Origin: Gammaproteobacteria bacterium
GTDB lineage: Bacteria > Pseudomonadota > Gammaproteobacteria > Pseudomonadales > Azotimanducaceae
DNA length: 47,452 nucleotides
Direction: 5' to 3'
NCBI GenBank assembly: GCA_024640825.1
Contig: JAHEEG010000012.1
Span: forward strand, 1-47,452
In this document: in pieces, positions 35,600-43,584 of the stretch
Numbering within the stretch: the stretch's first letter is position 1
Layout of the letters: each line of letters opens with the position of its first letter
Position numbers and translations under genes: made by a program
The notes under the pieces: generated by a model
Databases searched by the model: none
What the model was told of the DNA's origin: nothing
The model's input: only the letters and a program-made list of their open reading frames with translations

Positions 35600-36001
35600 T
35601 TGCGCCTGGTATATTTCATCGACCCCGCAAACAGCGCGCTTCACCAGGAAGAGATGCTGGAGATCGAGACCAAGGCGGGCCGTTTCTACCATCTCCGGCC
35701 CCTGGATAGATGCGGCTCCATAGAACTGCAGCCGGGACCTGCCAGATTTCAGAGACGTGAATCGCACGACCCCATCTGCACGCAGCGGGTGCAGCGGGCG
35801 TGGCGAGATCTTTCCGAATCCCTGGCGGGCGCCTTCGACGGGCGCCCCACCGTGCTGAGCCTGGAACCGACGAAGCTCACGCAGGCGACTAAGCGCCAGG
35901 ACGCTGCCGACGAATGGGTCCTGCAACTGTCCACGGGGTACCGAATAATCTGTCGCCAGGCGGGCAATCGGCTCGAGCTAACCGGAGACTACCTGAAATG
36001 A
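35600..36001 (+). CDS. Unrecognised small soluble protein
   Basis: An open frame of 133 residues with codon use like the neighbours, which I do not recognise. No ATG exists at the front: the first usable start is TTG at 35600 (or CTG 35576), and the first ATG at 35655 would drop 18 residues. It has no signal peptide or membrane helix. Notable segments are GRFYHLRPLDRCGSIELQP and a C-terminal WVLQLSTGYRIICRQAGN, a strand-rich end. It follows DUF4404 by 30 bases. An antisense frame of 248 codons covers the same region but spans DUF4404 as well and is not credible. Confidence 0.55.
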   Translation: MRLVYFIDPANSALHQEEMLEIETKAGRFYHLRPLDRCGSIELQPGPARFQRRESHDPICTQRVQRAWRDLSESLAGAFDGRPTVLSLEPTKLTQATKRQDAADEWVLQLSTGYRIICRQAGNRLELTGDYLK

Positions 36002-36197
36002 TCGGAACAACCTGCACTGTCATCCTGGTGGACCTGTTCTTCGTGCCAGGCACAGGGACCTTTTATCTGGGCCTCCCTGAAAGAGGAAGCACCACGCGCA
36101 ACTTCCCCCTGCTCCCGGCCGTTGCAGCTGAGCCCTATCCTGCCCCCTGCGGCTAAACTGCCGCAGCGCCTAATGCATCAACCGAAATGGCGGAGCA

Positions 36198-36446
36198 TCA
36201 ACGGCTACGTTCGTTGGCCTCGTTCACGCGCAACGGACGTCCGCCGATATCCTTCCCGTTCATCTCTTCGAGCGCCTTGCTGGCCCCCGAGTCCTCCATC
36301 TCGACAAACCCGAAGCCGCGCGACCGACCGGTTTCACGGTCCGTGATCACGCGGGCGGAAATCACATCGCCCATCGCGGAGAAAAGCGATTCCAGCTCGC
36401 TATCGTCAACGCTCCACGGCAGGTTGCCTACATACAGTTTCTTCAT
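36198..36446 (-). CDS. Small RNA-binding protein with one RRM domain
   Basis: An 82-residue bacterial RRM (RNP) protein that should bind single-stranded RNA. RNP2 is KLYVGNLPW (residues 3-11) and RNP1 is SRGFGFVEM (about 42-50), with the aromatic residues that stack on bases intact. The C-terminus ends in NEANERSR without the Gly-rich tail seen in cyanobacterial Rbp proteins. Function in gammaproteobacteria is not settled. It sits alone between opposite-strand genes with a long AT-rich leader (36447-36701), a layout that hints at regulation through its 5' region. Confidence 0.92.
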   Translation of the reverse strand: MKKLYVGNLPWSVDDSELESLFSAMGDVISARVITDRETGRSRGFGFVEMEDSGASKALEEMNGKDIGGRPLRVNEANERSR

Positions 36447-36701
36447 CTCTAATCGTGCTCAGAAATTTCTACCGCAGTTCCGCGCTTAACAAAACAGCGT
36501 GCAATTTAAAGGGATCGAACCGGTGGTTCGCTTATCAGACTTGGAACCGATCTACGGAAGAGAAAGCGACTCTGAATAGACTCTCTAAATAGATATCGGG
36601 GCGCGGGTCTAATTTGTTCCGAGTATATGAGGAAGCTATGCCGGTGGGAAGTCTGTTCGCATACCGAAATCCGAGCCAAAAGGAAGGGGAAACAAAACTG
36701 A
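36447..36701. other. AT-rich divergent spacer between the RRM gene and the peroxiredoxin gene
   Basis: These 255 bases are the largest gene-free block and are markedly more AT-rich than the surroundings. A perfect inverted repeat CGAACC-GGT-GGTTCG lies at 36516-36530, without a T-run on either side, in the presumed leader of the RRM gene. A weak promoter-like pair toward the peroxiredoxin, TTGTTC (36614-36619) and TATGCC (36637-36642), is possible. Both flanking promoters should lie here. Confidence 0.5.
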
Positions 36702-37151
36702 ATGCTAAAAATTGGTGACACCGCGCCCGACTTCTCACTGCCGAATCAGAGGGGCGAGATGGTCACCCTCGACGATCTCGTAAGCCACCGTTCTGCCGTG
36801 GTCTATTTCTACCCCGCGGACTTCACACCTGTGTGTACCCGGGAGGCCTGTGCGTTCCGCGACCGCTACGATGACCTCAGCGATCTCTCGGTATCGCTCG
36901 TTGGAATCAGCCCTCAGAGCAGTCGCAGTCACCAACGTTTCTCTGACGCCTATTCCCTGCCGTTTCCCCTTCTGGCGGATGAAGGAAAGACCGCTATTCG
37001 CGCCTTCGGCGTGGACGGCCCGCTGGGCTTCGGGGTGCGTCGCGCAACCTTTTTGATCGACCGCTCAAAGAAGATCGCCAACCGGGTCGTATCTGACCTT
37101 TTTGTCGGTGGTCACCTGAAACTGGTGAGAAAAGTCCTGGAGCCCCGGTAG
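36702..37151 (+). CDS. Peroxiredoxin (Bcp/PrxQ family)
   Basis: A thioredoxin-fold thiol peroxidase, 149 residues, that reduces hydrogen peroxide and organic hydroperoxides in the cytoplasm. The peroxidatic Cys is in YPADFTPVCTREACAFRD (about residue 46), and a second Cys five residues later matches the resolving Cys of PrxQ/Bcp enzymes. The active-site Arg (about residue 115, FGVRRATFLID) is present. An AAGGAAGGGG ribosome site is 12 bases upstream of the ATG. It is divergent from the RRM protein gene. Confidence 0.93.
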   Translation: MLKIGDTAPDFSLPNQRGEMVTLDDLVSHRSAVVYFYPADFTPVCTREACAFRDRYDDLSDLSVSLVGISPQSSRSHQRFSDAYSLPFPLLADEGKTAIRAFGVDGPLGFGVRRATFLIDRSKKIANRVVSDLFVGGHLKLVRKVLEPR

Positions 37152-37253
37152 CCTGGCTTTCTGGCCTCATGGCGCTCAACCTTTTTCTTCTGGCACCCAG
37201 GCAACAGGGCGGGCAGGCAACCATGTTCTTGCCGGACCCAGAACGAAAAACGC

Positions 37254-37682
37254 CTAAGGCTTCCCCGGTATCAACCGGTGCAGCAGCTGGGCCAGCAGAC
37301 GCCGGATAGATTCAGCCATCCAGCGGGCCGCCAGCAGTCCAAGACAGATACCAACCAGATCTACCATGAGGTCTTTCAACTCCGCGGACCTTGAGGCTTC
37401 GAAGCTCTGCACTACCTCCAGCAGCAAACCGTAGCCCAGCATCCACAGTCCCGGCAGCAGCGCACGTTGAGACGAGTGCGCAAGGCTCAGAGAGAAGGTC
37501 AGATAGGTAAATGCGAAAGCATGCAGAACGACATCACCGACCTGGAATACGGACTCCGGCGGGCTGGGCGTCAACGCAAGATAAGTACAGACAGCCAGCG
37601 GCAGCCAGAACCCCGCCAGCAGGCAGAAACGCAGCACCCGTTCAGCCAAAGCCGCGTCCGCGATCCCGTGCCGACTCCTCAT
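37254..37682 (-). CDS. VanZ-like family membrane protein
   Basis: A 142-residue inner-membrane protein resembling VanZ, with about four helices (residues 16-36, 49-66, 74-92, 106-120) and the motifs DVVLHAFAFTYLTFSLSLAH, GYGLLLEVVQSF and LKDLMVDLVGICLG. VanZ-like proteins in Gram-negatives have no defined function. The start is uncertain: ATG 37682 overlaps hemE by 41 bases, and TTG/GTG codons beside the hemE stop are alternatives. It ends the minus-strand run lgt to vanZ, convergent with the peroxiredoxin gene. Confidence 0.8.
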   Translation of the reverse strand: MRSRHGIADAALAERVLRFCLLAGFWLPLAVCTYLALTPSPPESVFQVGDVVLHAFAFTYLTFSLSLAHSSQRALLPGLWMLGYGLLLEVVQSFEASRSAELKDLMVDLVGICLGLLAARWMAESIRRLLAQLLHRLIPGKP

Positions 37683-38685
37683 GAACGTAGTCCACCAGAA
37701 ATTTGACGTTGTCCACCGGGGTTTCGGGAATGATGCCGTGACCCAGGTTGAAGATGTGCCCGGGACGGCCCGCAGCCTCATCGAGCACATCCCGGGCCTG
37801 TCTACCCACCGTCGCCTTGTCGGCACACAGGACGATGGGATCGAGATTGCCCTGGACCGCCCCAGCACCTGTCTTGCGCCAGGTCTCGCCCAACGGCACC
37901 CGCCAGTCCAGAGCCAGAACATCCGGTCGCGCCTGGCAGACGTCCTCCAGCAGATGACCGTTGCCCGTGCCGAAGTAGATGATGGGAACCTGTCCTTTGA
38001 GAGCTGTAATCAGCGCGTGCAGATGCGGCATTACGTAATGCCGGAAATCAGCAACGGACAGGCAGCCAGCCCAGGTATCGAATATCTGTATGGCTTCCAC
38101 ACCCGCCGTTATCTGCAGTTGCAGATAGCTGGCAACCTGGCCCACCAGTTTCGTCATGAGCTGATTCCAGGCCTCAGGCGCCTCATACATGAGCTTTTTG
38201 ACGTAGACATAGTTCCGCGAGCCCCGCCCTTCGATGGCGTATGACGCCAGCGTAAAAGGCGCACCAGCAAAGCCGATGAGGGCGATGTCAGCCGGTAACC
38301 CGGAGCGCACGTTTCGAACGGTCTGGGCGATGTAGGGCGTGGCTTCCTCTGCCGGCGCGGTCATGAGGGCGTCGATATCGCTCGCAGAGCGCAACGGATT
38401 GTCGAAAACCGGACCCTCCCCGGGTTTATAGTCTAGGCGCAGCCCCATGGGCTCCAAAATAGGCAGCAGGTCGGCAAACAGGATAGCGGCGTCAACGCCG
38501 AGAATTCTCTGCGCATCCAAAGTCGCCTGCGCGGCTTTGTCCGGGTTCTTGAAAAACGCCAGACTGGGCATGTCTCCCTTCACCGAATGGTATTCGGGCA
38601 TGTACCGGCCGGCCTGGCGGTTGAGCCAGATCGGGGTGTAGTCCGTAGCTTCGCCCCGACAGGCTTTCAGAAAAACCTTGTCCAT
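37642..38685 (-). CDS. hemE: Uroporphyrinogen decarboxylase HemE
   Basis: HemE removes four carboxyl groups from uroporphyrinogen III to give coproporphyrinogen III in heme synthesis. The 347-residue protein (E. coli 354) has the substrate-binding loop LNRQAGRYMPEY (about residue 21), ILFADLLPILEPMG with the essential Asp (about 69), GFAGAPFTLASYAIEGRGS (about 137), and GHGIIPETPVDNVKFLVDYV at the end. It starts 12 bases after the adenylate cyclase stop and is overlapped at its end by the VanZ-like gene. Confidence 0.97.
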   Translation of the reverse strand: MDKVFLKACRGEATDYTPIWLNRQAGRYMPEYHSVKGDMPSLAFFKNPDKAAQATLDAQRILGVDAAILFADLLPILEPMGLRLDYKPGEGPVFDNPLRSASDIDALMTAPAEEATPYIAQTVRNVRSGLPADIALIGFAGAPFTLASYAIEGRGSRNYVYVKKLMYEAPEAWNQLMTKLVGQVASYLQLQITAGVEAIQIFDTWAGCLSVADFRHYVMPHLHALITALKGQVPIIYFGTGNGHLLEDVCQARPDVLALDWRVPLGETWRKTGAGAVQGNLDPIVLCADKATVGRQARDVLDEAAGRPGHIFNLGHGIIPETPVDNVKFLVDYVHEESARDRGRGFG

Positions 38686-38697
38686 CTGCTTATCCGT

Positions 38698-39981
38698 CTA
38701 CGCTGCATGCCCTTTGTTCCGCAGCGGCGCCGGCACGATATCAGACCCCCCGCTCCGGTCAACCGATGGATACGCCTGCACTTCCCCCATCCCGCGTATA
38801 TCCAGCAGCAGAGCGTTGCCCAGAGCAAAAGCATGCTCCGACAGGGCCGCCGTGGGAGCATCGACCAGAAAGCCGTTGCTTCGCGCATGCGTCTGCAGCC
38901 GGCTGGCCAGGTTCACTGGCGCACCAATCATGGTGAAGTCGAGCCTGCCATTACCTCCCCAATCGCCCAGGGTGCAGTAGCCGCTGGCGACCCCTGCCCG
39001 CATTCGGAGCTGCAACAGCTCGCCACGAAGGCGCCCACGTCGGGCCAGCTGATTCATGATTTCAGGCAGCTGCTGGCAGAAATTCAAACAATCGAGTGCC
39101 GCCGCTCTGCGGGGTGTGCCACCAAGAAGACCGAACGCCACCAGCACGCCGTCCCCCATGAGCTTGGAGATCTCGCCACGCTGACACGCTACCGTGCCGG
39201 CCAGCGCCTCAAGGTATTCGTTGAGAACCTCCGCCAGCGCCTCGGCTTCGCTTTGCTCGACCAACCGGGTAAATCCCACGAGGTCCACGAACGCCACGGT
39301 CAGCCAGCGCCTTTCCCAAAAGCACCTTCCATCCGGGCCATCCGGGCCATCCGGGCCATCCGGGGACTGGTGCAGGCGCAATCGCAGGCTCTGTGGAATG
39401 TAGTTCTCCAGACGGTTGTTCAGCTTCTCCAGCGCCGCTGATCGGCTGGCGAGCGCACGCCGCCGGGCATTCAGTCGCAGCGTCTGGCGAAAGCTGAGAT
39501 CCGCCAGCGACACGCTGAAGCTCAGCAGAACAAGCACACTCACCCCATCAGCCCAGCTGGTGGAGCCGGTCGCCAATCCGGTGGAAACAGCGGCGCCCAT
39601 CAGCAGCCCGAGACAAAGCGCGGGCAAGGCCATGATGAGAAGTCGCGAGCCCGCCTGGGCCGCTGCTCCGGCCAGCAGCGCGACGACCCCCGTAGCGGAT
39701 GCGAGTGGTGGCAAGCTGGCCCAACTGAGCACCGCCCCGGTGACGGCACATTCAGCGCAGTAGAATACCGTGTAAAGGGCGGCCGAGACATCGGCGGCCT
39801 TTGCCGCGCTCCGGGTCAGGCGAAGTTCCAGCACCGGCCAGAGCGCAAAGAAAACGGCCACAACAACAAGTTGCCACCAGGGCCGGTGGGTTTCGAGCAG
39901 GAGCAGGCAGATGCAAGCGGTCGCCCAGTAGCAACCGAATCGGAATGGGCGCGCCCGGTGATAGAGGTTGCGGTTGGCCAT
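38698..39981 (-). CDS. Membrane class III adenylate cyclase (MASE2-like sensor)
   Basis: A nucleotide cyclase, probably making cAMP. The N-terminal about 170 residues contain six hydrophobic helices resembling a MASE2 domain (LYHRARPFRFGCYWATA, FFALWPVLELRLTR), then a helical linker and the class III catalytic domain with metal aspartates in VAFVDLVGFTRL and LMGDGVLVAFG, Lys in EISKLMGDG, and NLASRLQ for the transition state. Four Pro-Asp-Gly units encoded by a 9-bp repeat lie just before the domain. Start at ATG 39981 gives 427 residues; TTG 40035 adds 18. It is between fabV and hemE in the same direction. CpdA (3.8-4.6 kb) could degrade its product. Confidence 0.9.
   Translation of the reverse strand: MANRNLYHRARPFRFGCYWATACICLLLLETHRPWWQLVVVAVFFALWPVLELRLTRSAAKAADVSAALYTVFYCAECAVTGAVLSWASLPPLASATGVVALLAGAAAQAGSRLLIMALPALCLGLLMGAAVSTGLATGSTSWADGVSVLVLLSFSVSLADLSFRQTLRLNARRRALASRSAALEKLNNRLENYIPQSLRLRLHQSPDGPDGPDGPDGRCFWERRWLTVAFVDLVGFTRLVEQSEAEALAEVLNEYLEALAGTVACQRGEISKLMGDGVLVAFGLLGGTPRRAAALDCLNFCQQLPEIMNQLARRGRLRGELLQLRMRAGVASGYCTLGDWGGNGRLDFTMIGAPVNLASRLQTHARSNGFLVDAPTAALSEHAFALGNALLLDIRGMGEVQAYPSVDRSGGSDIVPAPLRNKGHAA
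39331..39366. repeat. 9-bp tandem repeat in the cyclase linker
   Basis: Three exact copies of atccgggcc (39331-39357) and a variant (39358-39366) encode Pro-Asp-Gly four times on the minus strand, at the junction of linker and catalytic domain. In-frame slippage would vary the linker length. Confidence 0.9.
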
Positions 39982-40042
39982 ACGGGCAGCTTGCCTGCCC
40001 GTGGGCCCGCGCCGAAGCAGCGCGGTCTGATTCAACCGTGAG

Positions 40043-41224
40043 TCAACGGCCCATTTTGGGATCCTGGTCGGCTTCGTAGTTCACACCCTGGATGCCAAAG
40101 CCGAAGATCTTGAGAAAGTCTTCCCTGAAGCCTTCCAGGTCCGCCAGCTCGCCCAGATTTTCCGACGTTACCAGGGGCCAGCGGCGTTTGACCTCCTGCT
40201 GTACGTCATCGGCAAGCTCCAGATCGTCCATGCGAATCCGTCCCGCGTCGTCCAGACGCATGTCACACCCGCTGCACAGCTGGCTGCGGAACAATCGGTA
40301 GATGTGGGCAATGGTGTCTTCGTGCACGCCTTTGTCCTTCATGACACGGAACAGCAGCGATGCGTACAGCGGCACAACGGGGATCGCCGAGCTGGCCTGA
40401 GAAACTATGGCTTTCAGGGTAGCCACCCGGGCTTCGCCATCCAGTTCCGCCAGCTTCTCGCCTATCGCTATGGCAGCGCGATCCAGGTCTTCTTTGGCCT
40501 TGCCCAGGGTGGCTTCCCAGTAAATGGGCCAGGTCAGGTCGCTGCCGATGTAGGTAAAAGCCAGGGTGCGGAAACGGGGAGCGAGCACGCCCGCATCCAT
40601 CAGCGCGTCAATCCACAATTCCCAGTCTTCTCCCCCCATCACAGCTACCGTATTTGCCGTTTCTTCATCGCTGGCAGGTTCCAGGTCGACCTCGTGCACC
40701 AGGCCCTTGTCTACGTTGAGGGTCTTGATGTGTACCGGATCGCCCAGGGGCTTGATGGCCGAACGGTGCAGGACGCCGGTTCGCGGATGCTGCCGCACCG
40801 GCGCGGCCAGGCTGTAGACGAGCATATCGATCTGGCCCATGTCAGCCTTGATGGTTTCCGCCACTGTGGCTTTCATCTCGTCAGAAAAGGCGTCGCCGTC
40901 CAGGCTCTTGGCATACAGACCCGCCTCGTGAGCCGCCGTCTCGAACGCCACATTGTTATACCAGCCTGCGGTAGCCGTCTTGTTCTCAGTGGGTGGTTTT
41001 TCGAAAGACACGCCCAGGGTGGCCGCATTGTTGCCGAAGGCAGCGAGGATCCGCGACGCCAGACCGTAGCCGCCGGAAGCGCCGAGCACGAGAACGTTCC
41101 TGATACCACAGTCAACAGCGCCCTGATCGCGGACGTACTGAATCTGCTCATTGACGTGGGCTGCGCAGCCGTCGGGATGCGCGGTGGTGCAGATGAAGCC
41201 GCGAATTCTGGGTTTGACGATCAT
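40043..41224 (-). CDS. fabV: NADH-dependent enoyl-ACP reductase FabV
   Basis: FabV reduces trans-2-enoyl-ACP in fatty acid elongation and is known for triclosan tolerance. The 393-residue protein from ATG 41224 starts MIVKPRIRGFICTTAHPDGC, the family hallmark. The cofactor loop VLVLGASGGYGLASRIL is at about residue 45, and the active site Y-x8-K is YWEATLGKAK (about residue 235), within the fingerprint YIGSDLTWPIYW. The ATG overlaps the stop of the ATP-NAD-kinase-like gene by four bases (ATGA). An in-frame ATG at 41278 lies inside that gene and is not used. Confidence 0.96.
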   Translation of the reverse strand: MIVKPRIRGFICTTAHPDGCAAHVNEQIQYVRDQGAVDCGIRNVLVLGASGGYGLASRILAAFGNNAATLGVSFEKPPTENKTATAGWYNNVAFETAAHEAGLYAKSLDGDAFSDEMKATVAETIKADMGQIDMLVYSLAAPVRQHPRTGVLHRSAIKPLGDPVHIKTLNVDKGLVHEVDLEPASDEETANTVAVMGGEDWELWIDALMDAGVLAPRFRTLAFTYIGSDLTWPIYWEATLGKAKEDLDRAAIAIGEKLAELDGEARVATLKAIVSQASSAIPVVPLYASLLFRVMKDKGVHEDTIAHIYRLFRSQLCSGCDMRLDDAGRIRMDDLELADDVQQEVKRRWPLVTSENLGELADLEGFREDFLKIFGFGIQGVNYEADQDPKMGR

Positions 41225-42249
41225 GGCGATTGCTCGCTCTCCGGGAAAGCGGCAATGATACCCTGGGCCACAGCCCAACGCATGGCGGCTGCGAGATCGA
41301 GTACCCAGGGCCCGTCCCGCCGGACGGTAAGGTGCAGGGCGCGGCCGTCGGGAACTTTGTGGTCACGATCTCCATCCAGCGCCAGCACGCCCGGCCCGGG
41401 AAACGGCACGGCAACATCAAAAGCAACCCGGGTCACGCTGGCCACCTCCACCTCTCTGAACAATCCGGGGGACAGGGGCGCAGCAAATCGCACGCCCTTT
41501 CCCATCTGCACGAGCAGACCGAAATCGTCCGTTTCCTCCACCACTTCCAGCAGCCCGCCGATGGGGGACATGCCCACAGCGTCGGGCTCCGCCCGGGTAA
41601 GCAGCATGCGATCGATACGCTCGGCATCAAACGGCAGAAGGTTGCCTACGTGATCGTTGCGCAGCAGCACGCCATCAATCAGCCCCAAGTCGCGCACCGG
41701 CTGTCCATGTCGACCGGTACCGCCGACGCGCAGAACTTTGGCGCGCCGCTTCAAAGAGGGCTCATTCAGAACGCCAGCAGCCTGCAGCGCAGCCACCATT
41801 CCCGCGATGGTTGGCTCCGCCAGAACCGGAAAAACATTGTTGGTGCCGGTGGAGAGAGGAATGAGATGCACTTCGTCTGCGCGAGAGCCGAGGGCACGAA
41901 CGACAGCTCGGTTGGTACCATCTCCGCCCAGGGAGACCAGGGTGCGGCACCCGGCTTCAAGGAAAGCGTCGACAGCCGTTTCGGTATCCTCAGCGGTATT
42001 GCGTATGGCCGGTTCAAGGATGTGTACCCGGGCCTTCAACGACATATGCTCCAGCGCCGCCGAAGCAATTTGGAAGGGCTCTCGGGTGACGAATATATCT
42101 GTGGCTCCGAGCGCGTCAGCACCCGCTGCAACCCGCGCGACGATGTCGCGCTTCGCCTCGTGGGTCATGTTTGTGGCCCTTGCGGCGAGGCGACGGACGT
42201 CCCTGCCGGACATCGGGTTCACACAGATTGCCACGGCTATTTCAGTCAT
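41221..42249 (-). CDS. ATP-NAD kinase family protein (AcoX-like)
   Basis: A 342-residue protein of the diacylglycerol-kinase/NAD-kinase fold, related to ATP-NAD kinase and AcoX. The nucleotide-binding SLGGDGTNRAVV (about residue 112) is the GGDGT motif, with LSTGTNNVFPV downstream (about 137). Start at ATG 42249 (MTEIAVAICVNPMSGRDVRR); the frame opens further upstream but overlaps folA. The function of this subgroup is not settled; classical NAD kinases are shorter and differ. It starts 33 bases after the folA stop and overlaps fabV by 4 bases, so it is encoded between NADPH-using and NADH-using enzymes. Confidence 0.85.
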   Translation of the reverse strand: MTEIAVAICVNPMSGRDVRRLAARATNMTHEAKRDIVARVAAGADALGATDIFVTREPFQIASAALEHMSLKARVHILEPAIRNTAEDTETAVDAFLEAGCRTLVSLGGDGTNRAVVRALGSRADEVHLIPLSTGTNNVFPVLAEPTIAGMVAALQAAGVLNEPSLKRRAKVLRVGGTGRHGQPVRDLGLIDGVLLRNDHVGNLLPFDAERIDRMLLTRAEPDAVGMSPIGGLLEVVEETDDFGLLVQMGKGVRFAAPLSPGLFREVEVASVTRVAFDVAVPFPGPGVLALDGDRDHKVPDGRALHLTVRRDGPWVLDLAAAMRWAVAQGIIAAFPESEQSP

Positions 42250-42281
42250 CTGTGAAGCATCACTGGCAGCGGCGGGATCAG

Positions 42282-42785
42282 CTAGGCTCGCTCGAAGACC
42301 GAGATGCTGAAAGGGCAGCTGTGGCTGGCGTCCGCGGGATAGTGCTCGCTGCTCAACCTGCGCCATGGCCGCCAGTCAAACTCGGGGAAGAAAGTGTCTC
42401 CCTCGATGTCCGCATCTACCTCGGTCACATAGAGACGCGTCGCCAGCGCCAGCGCGGCCCGATATATCTCGGCCCCCCCGGCGATGAAGACCTCGTCCAC
42501 ACCGTCAGCGCGGCACTGCTCCCGGGCAATGGTCAGCGCGGTAGCCAGATCCGCCGCTACCCGAATGCCCTCTCGCCGGTATTCGTCATTTCGAGTAACG
42601 ACGATATTGGTCCGGCCCGGCAGGGGAGCCTTCATCGATTCAAAGGTTTTGCGCCCCATAATAACCGGGTGTCCCATTGTGGAAGTCATGAAGAACTGCA
42701 TGTCCTTCGGCAGCCGCCAGGGGAGCCCGTTGCCCCGACCGATGACCCGGTTTCGCGACATGGCCCAAATCAGCGATATCTCCAC
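42282..42785 (-). CDS. folA: Dihydrofolate reductase FolA
   Basis: FolA regenerates tetrahydrofolate using NADPH. With a GTG start at 42785 (V-E-I-S-L-I-W-A-M) the protein is 167 residues and includes the first strand of the fold (ISLIWAMSRNRVIG); the next ATG (42755) would cut into that strand. Catalytic Asp lies in WRLPKDMQFF (about residue 29), and VIMGRKTFESM and IFIAGGAEIYRAAL-type NADPH loops (VFIAGGAEIY) are intact. The GTG follows the thyA stop by four bases, so translation is coupled. The longer ATG frame starting at 43010 runs through thyA and is rejected. Confidence 0.94.
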   Translation of the reverse strand: MEISLIWAMSRNRVIGRGNGLPWRLPKDMQFFMTSTMGHPVIMGRKTFESMKAPLPGRTNIVVTRNDEYRREGIRVAADLATALTIAREQCRADGVDEVFIAGGAEIYRAALALATRLYVTEVDADIEGDTFFPEFDWRPWRRLSSEHYPADASHSCPFSISVFERA

Positions 42786-42789
42786 CCCG

Positions 42790-43584
42790 CTAGACCGCGA
42801 TGGGAGCCTTGATAGCCCCGTGGCAGCGGTAGCCGCTGAGCGTGAAGTCATCGTACTGAAAGCCGAAAATATCTCTGACGTCCGGGTTGAGATGCATGGT
42901 GGGCAGCGGCAGCGGCTCGCGGCGAAGCTGCCTGTCCGCCTGCTCGAGGTGATTGGCGTACAGGTGGGCATCGCCGAAGGTATGCACGAAATCGCCAGCC
43001 TCCAGCTCACAGACCTGAGCGATCATCAGCGTGAGCAGTGCGTAGGAGGCGATGTTGAACGGCACCCCGAGAAAAATGTCGGCGCTGCGCTGATACAGCT
43101 GGCAGGATAGCCGACCTTCGGCCACGTAGAACTGGAACAGCGTATGACAGGGCGGCAGAGCCATCTGATCGACCTCAGCCACATTCCAGGCGCTGACGAT
43201 GAGACGTCGACTGTCGGGGTTCGTCCTGATGTCCGACACCAGGCGGCTGATCTGGTCGATGGTGCTGCCATCGGGACCCGGCCAGGATCGCCACTGAGAG
43301 CCATATACCGGCCCCAGCTCGCCATGCTCGTCTGCCCACTCGTCCCAGATATGCACATCGTGATCCTGCAGATATCTGATGTTGGTGCTGCCCTGCAGGA
43401 ACCAGAGCAGTTCGTGAATGATACCCTTGAGAAACATCTTTTTGCTGGTCACCAGAGGAAAACCGTCCTGCAGATTGAATCGCATCTGCTGGCCGAAGGT
43501 GCTGTAGGTGCCGGTGCCGGTACGATCGCCCTTGAAGACGCCGCGCTGACGCACGTGCCGCATGAGATCTAGATACTGTTTCAT
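42790..43584 (-). CDS. thyA: Thymidylate synthase ThyA
   Basis: ThyA methylates dUMP to dTMP, yielding dihydrofolate that FolA, encoded immediately downstream, recycles. The 264 residues match E. coli exactly in length. Motifs: [12 protein letters not shown] (about residue 20), [13 protein letters not shown]-like block ([11 protein letters not shown]), catalytic Cys in [13 protein letters not shown] (about 146), [19 protein letters not shown] and the final GAIKAPIAV. Its ATG overlaps the lgt stop (ATGA). Confidence 0.98.
   Translation of the reverse strand: MKQYLDLMRHVRQRGVFKGDRTGTGTYSTFGQQMRFNLQDGFPLVTSKKMFLKGIIHELLWFLQGSTNIRYLQDHDVHIWDEWADEHGELGPVYGSQWRSWPGPDGSTIDQISRLVSDIRTNPDSRRLIVSAWNVAEVDQMALPPCHTLFQFYVAEGRLSCQLYQRSADIFLGVPFNIASYALLTLMIAQVCELEAGDFVHTFGDAHLYANHLEQADRQLRREPLPLPTMHLNPDVRDIFGFQYDDFTLSGYRCHGAIKAPIAV

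Noticed and set aside
35180-35926. 248-codon minus-strand frame
   Set aside because: Runs antisense through DUF4404 and a second plausible gene; Ser-rich translation and no family resemblance.
35998-36156. Possible 52-codon gene overlapping the end of the 35600-36001 frame by ATGA
   Set aside because: No family resemblance, Pro-rich end and no ribosome site; the overlap alone is weak evidence.
36504-36535. GGTTCGATCC on the minus strand, resembling a tRNA T-loop
   Set aside because: The flanking bases do not form the 5-bp T-stem, and no acceptor, D or anticodon arm is present; better explained as the CGAACC/GGTTCG hairpin.
40304-41653. 449-codon plus-strand frame opposite fabV and the ATP-NAD-kinase-like gene
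   Set aside because: Spans two well-identified genes in antisense and ends in Ser/Arg/Pro-rich low-complexity sequence.
42282-43010. Longer FolA starting at 43010
   Set aside because: The extra 75 residues would be read through the end of thyA in another frame; the GTG at 42785 restores the normal family start.
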